45,570 nucleotides of DNA from Chloroflexota bacterium (GTDB lineage: Bacteria > Chloroflexota > Limnocylindria > Limnocylindrales > CSP1-4). Position 1 is the stretch's first letter. The number at the start of each line of letters is the position of its first letter. The notes beneath the pieces were generated by a model, which was not told the DNA's origin, searched no databases, and was given only the letters and a program-made list of their open reading frames with translations. Below are positions 28,404 to 37,528 of this stretch, piece by piece. The DNA lies in NCBI GenBank assembly GCA_005889475.1, contig VBGT01000028.1, positions 67,412 to 112,981 of the forward strand. The letters run 5' to 3'. The position numbers were made by a program, and so were the translations under genes.

Positions 28404-29519
28404 TCAGCGTCGGCGGCGGGCCCAGCCCTCGATCGACTTGCGGAGGCGCGCCCCGGCGGCCGGATCGGTTGAGCCGTCGGAGGACTGACCGTCGAGCCCG
28501 AGGAGCGCTGCGCCGAGCACGGGCGGCGCGGTGAGACGAACGATCGTCGCCCTGGGAGCGACGGCGCGCACGCCCGCCTCGATCCAGGCATAGAACGCCG
28601 GGTCGTCGGCGGCGAAGACCCCGCCACCGAGCACGACCTCGGGATCGAGCTCGGTCATGCGCAGGCGGCGGATCAGCGCGCCGGCCATCGCCACCAGCTC
28701 GTCGGCGAGCCGGATGAGGATGCCCCGCGCCACCGCGTCGCCGTCGCGCGCGGCGCGGAAGACGACGGGGCAGAGCTCGGTGAGCCGGTCCTCGTCGATC
28801 CGATGCAGGTACAGCGCCCGGGTCAGCGCGCTCGTCGAGCGGACCTTGAAATGCGCCGGGACAAGCCGTTCGAGCGTGGTCGCCGGCCCGCGCCCATCGT
28901 GCGCACGGACGGCCGCGGCGAGACCCGCCTCACCGACCGAGCCCGCGCCGCCCCAGTCCCCCGAGATCATGCCCAGCCCATCGAACCGGGCCGATCGACC
29001 GTCAGGAGCAACCGCCGCCCCGTTGATGCCATGGCCGCAGATCAGCACGACGCCCCACGGCCGGTGCGTGCCCGCGCGCAATGCAGCGAACGTGTCGTTG
29101 AGCACCACCGAGCGCTTCGTGAGACCGAGCTCTTCGATGGCCCTGGTGAGCATGCGCACGTCCGAGGGGTAGTCCGCGCCCGCGAGGCAGTAGACACCGA
29201 GCTCGGCGAGCGGCGCTGAAGCTCGTGGCGGGCGCGCACGGGGCATTGGCCCACGCGCCGTGCGACCTCGCGTCCTAACACCCGCGACGTCCGCGACCGC
29301 CGACCGGTCGATCCCCGGCCAGTGATGGCCGGCCCCTTCCGCGGCCTTCGAGGCGAGCGCCTGCAGGTTGTCCATGCCCGCTCCGAGCCCGACCGCCTGG
29401 TGGGAGATCGTCGGGCCGCGCACGGCCGAGAGCAAGCGGCCGGTCGAATCGACCAGCGCGAGCTCGGCCTTCGAGTTCCCGCCATCGACGGCGAGGACCG
29501 CCGCAGGACCCTTCGTCAC
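28404..29519 (-). CDS. BadF/BadG/BcrA/BcrD ATPase family sugar kinase (N-acetylglucosamine kinase-like)
   Basis: VLAVDGGNSKAELALVDSTG; VVLNDTFAALRAG; VLICGHGINGAAV; ISGDWGGAGSVG; VVLGGGVF. Confidence 0.85.
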   Translation of the reverse strand: MTKGPAAVLAVDGGNSKAELALVDSTGRLLSAVRGPTISHQAVGLGAGMDNLQALASKAAEGAGHHWPGIDRSAVADVAGVRTRGRTARGPMPRARPPRASAPLAELGVYCLAGADYPSDVRMLTRAIEELGLTKRSVVLNDTFAALRAGTHRPWGVVLICGHGINGAAVAPDGRSARFDGLGMISGDWGGAGSVGEAGLAAAVRAHDGRGPATTLERLVPAHFKVRSTSALTRALYLHRIDEDRLTELCPVVFRAARDGDAVARGILIRLADELVAMAGALIRRLRMTELDPEVVLGGGVFAADDPAFYAWIEAGVRAVAPRATIVRLTAPPVLGAALLGLDGQSSDGSTDPAAGARLRKSIEGWARRRR

Positions 29520-29544
29520 CTCTCGGCGCGGTTGACGAGGGCCG

Positions 29545-30270
29545 TCACGACGAGGGACCCGACGGTAGGGCGATGATGTTGTCGAGCTGGTCCACGCGAA
29601 CGAGCTGGGCGCCTGCGTCGCGCAGGCGATCGATGATCCAGGGGAGCGCCTTCTCGGTCCGCTTCGGCCAGGTGTGCAGCAACGCCACCGACTCGTCGCG
29701 GGCGGTCACCAGGCCGTCGACGATCGTGTCGACCAGCTCGGCGAGCGGCCGGTCGGGCTCCCAGTCCCACGCTTCGACCGACCAGCCGACGTGGACGTAC
29801 CCGGCGCGATCGAGCGCCTTGAGCACCCGCCGACTGTCCGAGCCTGCACCGAACGGGTTGCGGAACCACGGCTTCGGGTCGACGCCGGTGGCCGCGATGA
29901 TCGCCTCCTCGGCGGTCTTGATGTCGAAGTCCAGCCCGTCGCGGCTGAGGTGCGGCATGCGGGCGTGGTAGTGCGAGTGGTTGCCGACGAGATGGCCGGA
30001 CTTCGCGATTCTCGCCGCCGTGTCCGGGTACGCCTCGGCCCACCGGCCCTGGATGAAGAACGTCGCTTTGACGTCGAGGCGGTCGAGGATGTCCAGCAGA
30101 CGCTCCTGCACCCCGGGTGTCGAGCGCCGGTCGGGATGCTCGGCGTCAAAGGTCAGCGCCGTGCGGAAGGGCTCGACCGCCGGCTTCTTCGTATGTCGCC
30201 GCGCCACGGGCTTGATCGGCGCCTTCGATGCAGCCGCCCTGGACGCCGCAGCTCGCGTTCGAGTCGCCAC
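29545..30270 (-). CDS. Polysaccharide deacetylase (NodB-like)
   Basis: ALTFDAEHPDR; KATFFIQGRWAEAYP; GNHSHYHARMPHLS; RNPFGAGSDSRRVLKAL. Confidence 0.85.
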   Translation of the reverse strand: MATRTRAAASRAAASKAPIKPVARRHTKKPAVEPFRTALTFDAEHPDRRSTPGVQERLLDILDRLDVKATFFIQGRWAEAYPDTAARIAKSGHLVGNHSHYHARMPHLSRDGLDFDIKTAEEAIIAATGVDPKPWFRNPFGAGSDSRRVLKALDRAGYVHVGWSVEAWDWEPDRPLAELVDTIVDGLVTARDESVALLHTWPKRTEKALPWIIDRLRDAGAQLVRVDQLDNIIALPSGPSS

Positions 30271-30271
30271 C

Positions 30272-31354
30272 TTACTTCTCGACGCCCGTGATCACGATGC
30301 CGCGCGTGAACACGCGCTGGAAGATCGCGAACAGGATCACCGGGATGAGCAGGGTCATGATGTTGCCGGCCTGGATCAGGTTCGCCTTCGTGTGGTAGAT
30401 CCCGTTGAAGTGTGACAGGCCGACCTGGAGCGGCTGGATGTCCTCGTGGCCGGCCAGGTAGATCAGCGGCCCGAAGAAGTCGTTCCAGGAGTACACGAAG
30501 GTGAAGATCGACACGGCCACGATGACCGGCCAGGCCTGCGGCAGGATCACCGAGCGAAGGATCCGGAACGCACTGGCGCCGTCGATCGCGGCGGCCTCGT
30601 CGAGGTCGCGCGGGATCGTCAGCAGGTACTGCCGGATCAGGAACACGTCGTAGGCGTTGGCGAAGAACGCCGGCACGAGGAGAGGTAGCCACGTTCCCAC
30701 CCAGCCGAGCTTCACGAAGAGCGTATAGGTCGGGATCAGCGTTACCGCGTCGGGCAGGAAGATCGTCGCCAGGAGGAGCGTGAACAGGGCGCCGCGCCCG
30801 GGGAATCGGAAGCGTGCGAACCCATACGCCACGAGCGTGCACGAGAGCACCGTGCCGATCGTCCCGATGAGCGCCAGGCCCACGGTGTTGAACAGCAGCC
30901 GCGGGAAGTCGATGTCGTTCCAGACCTCGGCGTAGTTGCCCCACTGCGGCGCGAGCTGCCAGGGCTGCGACAGCGTTCGCCACGAGCCCTGCCAGGTGAT
31001 CGTCCCGGCGGCGGGATTCGCGGGATCGATGAAGTCCGACTGCGTTCGGCCCTTCTTGAAGAGGGCCAGCTCCCTGGTCGACCCGTCGGGTATCGGCACG
31101 AAGTACACGCTGTAGGTCTCGCCCTGGAAGTCGAAGGTCCGCGGGTCGGAGGGCAGGATCGGCGAGTTCGGCTGCGAGATCTGCTCCTCCGTCTTGAGCG
31201 ACAGCAGCGCGCTGTACCCGAGCGGTGACAGGAAGGCGATCACGACGCCGCTCATCGCGACGGTCAGGATCGCCCGACGCACCAGGACCTCCGGGCGGAG
31301 TCCTCGAGGTCTGCGAGCTGCGCCGGATGGGGCGGTCGCGGCGTACGCCGTCAC
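30272..31354 (-). CDS. Carbohydrate ABC transporter permease (MalG type)
   Basis: EAAAIDGASAFRILRSVILPQAWPVIVAVSIFTFVYSWNDFFGPLIYL (EAA loop). Confidence 0.92.
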   Translation of the reverse strand: MTAYAATAPSGAARRPRGLRPEVLVRRAILTVAMSGVVIAFLSPLGYSALLSLKTEEQISQPNSPILPSDPRTFDFQGETYSVYFVPIPDGSTRELALFKKGRTQSDFIDPANPAAGTITWQGSWRTLSQPWQLAPQWGNYAEVWNDIDFPRLLFNTVGLALIGTIGTVLSCTLVAYGFARFRFPGRGALFTLLLATIFLPDAVTLIPTYTLFVKLGWVGTWLPLLVPAFFANAYDVFLIRQYLLTIPRDLDEAAAIDGASAFRILRSVILPQAWPVIVAVSIFTFVYSWNDFFGPLIYLAGHEDIQPLQVGLSHFNGIYHTKANLIQAGNIMTLLIPVILFAIFQRVFTRGIVITGVEK

Positions 31355-32322
31355 CGCTCACCCGCATAGAACACGTACCGTCGGGACAGCCGGAACAGGA
31401 TCAGCGTGATCACCAATGCGATCCCGAACAGCAGCCAGGCCATGGTCGCGCCGTAGGACAGGTCCTGGAACGTGAAGAACGTCTGGTACAGGTTGAGGTT
31501 GTAGAAGAGCGTGGTGCCGCCCGGTTCGCCGGTGCCGTTCTTCAGGACCAGCGGCACGAGAAAGTACTGCAGCACTTCGATGACCCCGAGGATCAGGGTG
31601 TAGAAGAGGATCGGCGACATCATCGGGACCGTCACGTTGCGGAGCTGCGCCCACCAGCCCGCGCCGTCGATGCGGGCCGCCTCGTACAGCTCCGTCGGGA
31701 TGCCGCGCAGCCCGGCCAGGTTGATGATCACCCCCGCGCCGATGCCCCAGATACCGATGAGCACGAGGCCGGGATAGATGAACGTGGTGTCGAACAGCCA
31801 CTGCGGCGGCTTCGACCAGCCGAGGAACTGGAGCGCGGTGTTGAGCCAGCCCTCCTCGCCGAGCATGGCGTTCCAGACCAGCACGCTCGCGACGAAGGGC
31901 ACCACGTACGGCATGAAGAGCAGGGTTCGCATCACCGCGGAACCCAGCAGGTAGCGGCTGTTGAGTGCCAGCGCGATGACGAACGGCACCAGGATGGACA
32001 CGGGCAGCCAGATCAACCCGAACTTGAAGGTGTTGCCGAGGGATGCCCAGACCCGTGCGTCGTGGGCGAGCCGCACGTAGTTGTCGAGCCCGACGAAGCG
32101 CAGGGGCTCCTCCTGGGCGAGGGTCATGTTGAGGAACGTGAAGACCAGGGTCGCGACCATCGGCACGACCGTGAGGGCGAGGAAACCGACGAGCCACGGG
32201 GAGATGAACAGGTAGCCCTGGCGCGCCTCGCGGCGCGCCAGGGCAGAGAGCCGAACGCGGGGCAGCCGCCAGCTGCGTGGCGAGTTCAGCCGCGTCGCTG
32301 CAACGGCCGGCAGCTGCTCCAT
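31351..32322 (-). CDS. Sugar ABC transporter permease (MalF type)
   Basis: YLFISPWLVGFLALTVVPM; LYEAARIDGAGWWAQLRNVTVPMMSPILFY (EAA loop); 4-bp overlap with downstream permease. Confidence 0.92.
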   Translation of the reverse strand: MEQLPAVAATRLNSPRSWRLPRVRLSALARREARQGYLFISPWLVGFLALTVVPMVATLVFTFLNMTLAQEEPLRFVGLDNYVRLAHDARVWASLGNTFKFGLIWLPVSILVPFVIALALNSRYLLGSAVMRTLLFMPYVVPFVASVLVWNAMLGEEGWLNTALQFLGWSKPPQWLFDTTFIYPGLVLIGIWGIGAGVIINLAGLRGIPTELYEAARIDGAGWWAQLRNVTVPMMSPILFYTLILGVIEVLQYFLVPLVLKNGTGEPGGTTLFYNLNLYQTFFTFQDLSYGATMAWLLFGIALVITLILFRLSRRYVFYAGER

Positions 32323-32346
32323 CAGGTCAGCAGGTCACCCAGCAGG

Positions 32347-33770
32347 TCACCCGGCGTCCCAGGCGGACTGCAGCTCGGCGCGAAGTGCCTCGAACTCCCT
32401 GTCCAGGTCGAGACCGCCGGTCGTAAACCACTTGCTCCGATAGGTCTCGAGGATCTTCAGGCTCTTGTTGTACACAGGCATCGGCGCCTCGAAGTTCGGG
32501 ATGTCCGCGTACTTGATGGCCTCCTTGGCCACATTCCAGTCAACGTCGGGCGGGAAGCCCTCGGTCTTGGCGACCGAGGTGAAGAAGGCATCCTGCTCCG
32601 CCGTTCGGGCGGGGACGCCGCCATACAGCGGGAGCAGCGAGCTCGACCTGTCCTGGAGCAGGTAGACCATCGCGGCGAAGGCAGCGTCCTGGTTCTTGCT
32701 GTTCTTGATGACTGCGAACGTGTCCGCGTTCAGCGGCGCGGTGATCTTGCCGTTGTTGGCAGGGATCGCGGCGAGGTCCCAGTCCTTGCCGGCGCCCACG
32801 ACGCCATAGGTCGTCCACAGGAAATTCTCCGCCATCGCGACGCGGCCCGAGAAGAAGCCCTGGTCGACCTGGCGCGCGGTGAACTGGGCCTCGGTCATGA
32901 TGAAGTGGTCTTTCCAGACACCGTCGTAGATGAACTTCCAGGCCGCCTTCCATGCCTCCGGGATGGTGCGGCACCCCAGAATGCGCCCATGCCCTCGAGC
33001 ACGTCACGCTGGGGCTCGAAGCCCCACTGGTCGATCTTGCTCGGGTTGAATCCCGCTTGCGTGGCGTCCTTGCCGGCCTTGTCGACGGTCAGCTTCATTG
33101 CGATCTGGCGGAGCGTGTCGTAGTTCCACTCCACCTCGGTGCCGTCGGCCATCTTGTACTTGGCCCCGAACTGGTGCGGCGGCTCCGCGAGGCCCGCCTC
33201 GCTGAAGAAGTCGCGCTTGTACCAGAGCATCGAGGGGTACAGGTCGAAGGGCACGCCGATCTGCGCGCCGTCCTGCTTGAAGAAGTCGACCGTGGCCGAC
33301 TCGTAGACACCCAGGTCGTAGCTCGAGTTCGTCAGGTACGGCGTGAGATCCGTCCACTGGCCCTTGAACGATGCGAGCCCGCCGATCCCGACCGGGCCCG
33401 CGATGTCCGGCGGGTTCGGCCCGATCTGCGTCGACAGGGCATCGACCGCGCTGTCGTAGGTCGTGATCTCCAGCTTGAGGCTGCTGCCCGGGTACTTCGT
33501 CGCGAAACCGGCAGCCGCATCCTTCTCGGTCGGGAGCTGCGCCGCATCTTCGCCTGTGCCCAGGCAGCAGTACCAGCGGAGCGCCGCCGGGCTGAACTCG
33601 GGGATATGGAACGTTTGTTGGGCGACCGGCGGCAACGTTGCGGGGTTGAAGGTGTTCCTGGGCGTCGGCTGCACGGAGCCGGACGGCTGGCCCGAACAGG
33701 CCGACGCGGCGAGGATCACCGTCGCCACGAGGGCAAGCGCGGGCTGGATCGAGCTGCTTCTCCGGTTCAT
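32347..33770 (-). pseudogene. Sugar ABC transporter solute-binding protein split by a frameshift
   Basis: N-terminal ORF 33770-32895 (lipobox ILAASACSG) and C-terminal ORF 32898-32347; clear substrate-binding-protein sequence in both, in different frames, switching near 32960-32980. Confidence 0.8.
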
Positions 33771-33812
33771 TCCGTTCTCCTCTCCTTCGCTGACGATGAC
33801 AGGCTGCGGGCG

Positions 33813-34571
33813 CTAGGCGACGCGCTCCTGCGCGCGGACGACGACGCGCTCGATGTAGTAGCGGGTGCGATCGCCCCGGACGAACGTGCGCCCAAACTCG
33901 ACGGGGCGCCCGGCGTCGTCGTAGGCGATGCCCTCGACGAGGAGCGCGAGGGCACGCGGCCGGAGGTCCAGCAGGCGCGCCTCTCGCGCGGAGAGCTGCA
34001 CGGGCTCGAGCGCCTCGCGCACCCGGGTAACGGGCGTGCCGTAGCGGGTCGTGAGGATCTCGTACAGCGAGTTGTGCTCGAGGTCGCTCGCCAGGAGGCC
34101 TGGGAAACGTTCCGCCGGGAGGTGGACCATCTCGAGCAGGAGCGGGGTGCCGTTGGCCAGCCGCAGGCGTTCCAGGTACAGGCTGGGGGAGCCGGGTTCG
34201 ACGTCGAGCGCGGCAGCCACGATCTCGCTGGCGGCCTCGGGCCGGGCGACGAGCAGACGGGTCTGCGGGTCGAGGCCGCGGCGCTGCATCTCCTCGGTGA
34301 ACGACATGGCGCCGTCCAGGGGTCGCTCGATGCGCGGCTGCAGGACGAAGGTGCCCTTGCCTCGGGAGCGCTGGAGCCGCTTCTCCCGTGAGAGCTCGTC
34401 GAGGGCGCGCCGAACCGTGATCAGCGAGCAGCCGTAGCGGCGGGCGAGCTCGCGCTCCGGCGGCAGCTGACTGCCTGGTACCCACTCGCCCTCGTCGAGG
34501 GCGGCCTTGAGGTCGAGGTAGACCTGGTGGTGCAGCGGGACCGGTCCGAGCTCCAGACGAAACCGTGCCAC
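33813..34571 (-). CDS. GntR (HutC/UTRA-type) family transcriptional regulator
   Basis: VPLHHQVYLDLKAALDEGEWVPGSQLPPERELARRYGCSLITVRRALDELSREKRLQRSRGKGTFV wHTH; C-terminal UTRA-like domain; GTG start preceded by GAGGAGG. Confidence 0.9.
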   Translation of the reverse strand: MARFRLELGPVPLHHQVYLDLKAALDEGEWVPGSQLPPERELARRYGCSLITVRRALDELSREKRLQRSRGKGTFVLQPRIERPLDGAMSFTEEMQRRGLDPQTRLLVARPEAASEIVAAALDVEPGSPSLYLERLRLANGTPLLLEMVHLPAERFPGLLASDLEHNSLYEILTTRYGTPVTRVREALEPVQLSAREARLLDLRPRALALLVEGIAYDDAGRPVEFGRTFVRGDRTRYYIERVVVRAQERVA

Positions 34572-34654
34572 GGGTCGCTCGGCTCCTCCTCGAGCTGCCT
34601 GGACGTTGCCGGACGTCCTGCTCTCGTGCCCTCTTGCGTCGTGGCCGAGAGTTG

Positions 34655-34689
34655 ATAACGTTATAAGCAATCGCACGCTGCGGTGTCAA
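34655..34689 (-). promoter_or_regulatory. Promoter/operator between gntR and GH4
   Basis: Minus-strand TTGACA (34689-34684) N18 TATAAC (34665-34660); -10 overlaps palindrome ATAACGTTAT (34655-34664). Confidence 0.6.
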
Positions 34690-34715
34690 GGTTTTTCCGA
34701 GGAGCGGAGGGCGCT

Positions 34716-36014
34716 GTGGGATTGAAGCTGGCGGTGGTCGGCGGCGGAAGCACGTACACGCCCGAGCTCATCGAGGGCATCGCTCGCCGTGCCCAACGGT
34801 TGCCGGTCGATGAGCTGGTCCTGCTCGACATCGACCCGGAGCGGCTGGAGATCGTCGGCGGGCTCGCCCAGCGGATGCTCGAACGGCTCGGCTGGCCGGG
34901 CCGGCTCGTGCTCACCGGCGACACGGATGCGGCGATCGATGGCGCGAGCTTCGTGCTCATCCAGCTGCGCGTGGGCGGGCAGGCGGCACGGCTCGTGGAC
35001 GAGACGCTTCCGCCGAAGTTCGGCACGATCGGCCAGGAGACGACCGGCGCGGGCGGCTTTGCCAAGGCGCTTCGGACCGTGCCGGTGGTCCTCGACCTGG
35101 CCGAGCGAACGGCGAAGCGAGCCGCCGCGGGGGCGTGGATCGTCGACTTCACGAACCCGGTCGGGATCGTCAGCCAGGCGCTGCTCGACGAGGGCCATCG
35201 AGCGATCGGGCTGTGCAACGTCGCGATCGGCTTCCAGCGCCGGTTCGCCGCGCGCTTCGGGGTGACGCCCGAGGAGGTCGAGCTCGAGCACGTGGGGCTC
35301 AACCACCTGTCGTGGGCACGCGCGGTGCGCATCGGCGGGGTCGATCGACTGCCGGAGCTGCTCGAGACCGAGGCCGAGCAGCTCGCGGAGGACGTGGGCA
35401 CGCCGGTCGAGATCGTGCGCCTGACTCGCTCGATCCCGAGCTACTACCTCAAGTACTACTACGCGTTCGACAAGGTGCTCCATGAGCAGCTCGACGGCGT
35501 GGAGTCGCGCGCCGAGCAGGTCATCGACATCGAGGGCGAGCTGCTGGACATGTACCGCAACCCGAACCTCGACGAGAAGCCGAAGCTGCTCGAGCGCCGC
35601 GGCGGCGCGTACTACAGCGAGGCGGCCGCGCAGCTCATCGCCTCGCTCAACGACGGTCGCGGCGACGCGCAGGTCGTCGACATTCGCAACGGCAACGGGC
35701 GAGGGGAGCGGGCCCTGCCAGACCTGCCCGACGCGGCGGTCGTCGAGGTCCCGGCGCGAATCACGCGGGAGGGCGCCGTGACGCTCCCGCAGGCGCCGCT
35801 CGATCCGGGCATGCGCGGCCTCGTACAGGCGGTCAAGGCGTACGAGGAGCTCGCGGTCGCGGCGGCGCGCACGGGCGATCGCGACACCGCGCTGAAGGCG
35901 CTGCTCGCCAACCCGCTCGTCGCCCGCTGGTCGATCGCCCAGCCGCTGCTCGACGCCCTGCTCGAGGCGAATCGCGCCCACCTGCCGCGCTTCTTTCCGG
36001 CGGCTGCCCGGTGA
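34716..36014 (+). CDS. GH4 family glycosidase (6-phospho-beta-glucosidase-like)
   Basis: KLAVVGGGSTYTPELIEG NAD-binding start; DFTNPVGIVSQAL; GLCNVAIGFQRR; GLNHLSW; GTG start with GGAG upstream. Confidence 0.9.
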   Translation: MGLKLAVVGGGSTYTPELIEGIARRAQRLPVDELVLLDIDPERLEIVGGLAQRMLERLGWPGRLVLTGDTDAAIDGASFVLIQLRVGGQAARLVDETLPPKFGTIGQETTGAGGFAKALRTVPVVLDLAERTAKRAAAGAWIVDFTNPVGIVSQALLDEGHRAIGLCNVAIGFQRRFAARFGVTPEEVELEHVGLNHLSWARAVRIGGVDRLPELLETEAEQLAEDVGTPVEIVRLTRSIPSYYLKYYYAFDKVLHEQLDGVESRAEQVIDIEGELLDMYRNPNLDEKPKLLERRGGAYYSEAAAQLIASLNDGRGDAQVVDIRNGNGRGERALPDLPDAAVVEVPARITREGAVTLPQAPLDPGMRGLVQAVKAYEELAVAAARTGDRDTALKALLANPLVARWSIAQPLLDALLEANRAHLPRFFPAAAR

Positions 36015-36201
36015 CGGCTGCTCGCTGACGCTGCCGCCACCCGTTGTGGCCGGCGCCCGTTGGGTGGCGCGGCGAGGTCGCGGCGACATGACCTTCCGGG
36101 CGTTCGAAAATGATGCCCATCCGTGAATAACGAGACAGGCGTCTCCCTTGCCCGTGGCTCACTCGGCCCTCGTCCCGCCCGCACCCGGCCTTCCGCGGTT
36201 T

Positions 36202-36350
36202 CTGTCATATGGTCACCAGGTGGTCCTTCGTCAGCCAGTTCCTGTCATACGGTCACGGGACAACCCGTTTGGCAGAGTCCCGGGCCGATGGGTGGCTGGC
36301 GCAAGTACGGAGCTCCATGCCACCGCGTCCACGGCCGTGACGTACGGTCA
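36202..36350. repeat. Three related TAYGGTCA repeats upstream of the LLM oxidoreductase
   Basis: CTGTCATATGGTCAC (36202-36216), CTGTCATACGGTCAC (36242-36256), TGACGTACGGTCA (36338-36350). Confidence 0.7.
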
Positions 36351-36526
36351 TGGGGTGACCGAATGACGGAAATGGGCGAGCGAGGCGCTCGCGCGCGGGG
36401 CGCTCACACTCACGGGATCGGAATCGTCGCAGCGACGATCATTGCCGTTGCGGTGCGCCGTGGCGCGACCCAGGCCTCGACCGTGCCGATCGATCCCCGC
36501 CCCATCCACAGGAGGCTCGACATCGA

Positions 36527-37474
36527 ATGACCACCAAGCTCGGCGTGCTCCTGTGGAGCCAGGCGACCGATTGGCCCGCGTTCGAGGCGGCGGCCAAGCG
36601 CGTCGACCAGCTCGGCTATGACAGCCTTTGGACGTGGGACCACCTGTACGCGATCTTCGGGGACCCGGACCAGCCGATCTTCGAGGGCTATACCACGCTC
36701 GCCGCGTGGTCCAAGGTGACGACGCGAGTACGGCTCGGCCTCCTCGTCGGCGCCAACACGTTCCGTAACCCGGGCGTCGTCGCGAAGATGCTGACGACGA
36801 TCGACCACGCCAGCGGCGGCCGCGCCGTCGCGGGCCTCGGCGGGGCCTGGATGGAGCCCGAGCACACCGCGACAGGTATCGACTTCGGATCGGGCTTCGG
36901 CGAGCGGCTCGATTGGCTGGACGAGTCGATCGCCGCGCTGCGGGCGCTGTTCGACGGCAAGCGCGTGACGTCGCAGCCGGGCGGCCACTACCAGTTCAAG
37001 GACCTGGTCCTGCTGCCACCCCCCGTCCAGCCGCACCTGCCGATCCTGATCGGCGGCTCGGGCGAGAAGAAGACCCTTCGGACGGTGGCGAAATACGCCG
37101 ACAAGTGGAACGCGATGGGCTCGGTCGAGCTGCTGGCGCACAAGGTCGAGGTGCTGCGCCGCCACTGCGACGAGGTCGGGCGGGACATTGCCGAGATCGA
37201 GATGACCGTCGGCTGCAAGCCGATCATCCGCTCCAGCGCCGAGGATGGGCAGCGCCTCTGGGAGGCGCAGATGGCGAACAACCGCACGCCGATGTCCGAC
37301 GTGCTCGATGACGACACCTTCTGGGTCGGCACGCCCGACCTGATCGCGGAGCGCATGGCCGAGCGCAAGGCCCTCGGCTTCCACACATTCCTTGCCGAGG
37401 TGGCCGCGCCCTACGACGACGAAACGCTCGACCGCTGGATCAACGAGGTCGTGCCGATGGTCGACGTCGGGTAG
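36527..37474 (+). CDS. LLM class (F420-dependent-type) oxidoreductase
   Basis: AKRVDQLGYDSLWTWDHLYAIFG; RVRLGLLVGANTFRNPGVVAKMLTTIDHASGGRAVAGLGGAWMEPEH; PILIGGSGEKKTLRTVAKYADKWN. Confidence 0.92.
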   Translation: MTTKLGVLLWSQATDWPAFEAAAKRVDQLGYDSLWTWDHLYAIFGDPDQPIFEGYTTLAAWSKVTTRVRLGLLVGANTFRNPGVVAKMLTTIDHASGGRAVAGLGGAWMEPEHTATGIDFGSGFGERLDWLDESIAALRALFDGKRVTSQPGGHYQFKDLVLLPPPVQPHLPILIGGSGEKKTLRTVAKYADKWNAMGSVELLAHKVEVLRRHCDEVGRDIAEIEMTVGCKPIIRSSAEDGQRLWEAQMANNRTPMSDVLDDDTFWVGTPDLIAERMAERKALGFHTFLAEVAAPYDDETLDRWINEVVPMVDVG

Positions 37475-37528
37475 CTGGCGCCGGCGCGAGCTCGGCGCGA
37501 GGTTGCCTCGTGCGGGCACAATGCCCGC

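Noticed and set aside
28072-28488. Plus-strand ORF with AQIWQ/SQIWQ repeats
   Set aside because: Translation of the intergenic CAGATTTGGC repeats; no domain and Arg/Pro-rich elsewhere.
36363-36530. Possible 55-aa ORF upstream of the LLM oxidoreductase (MTEMGERGARARGAH...)
   Set aside because: No recognisable domain and compositionally like non-coding GC-rich DNA; only the ATGA overlap hints at coding.
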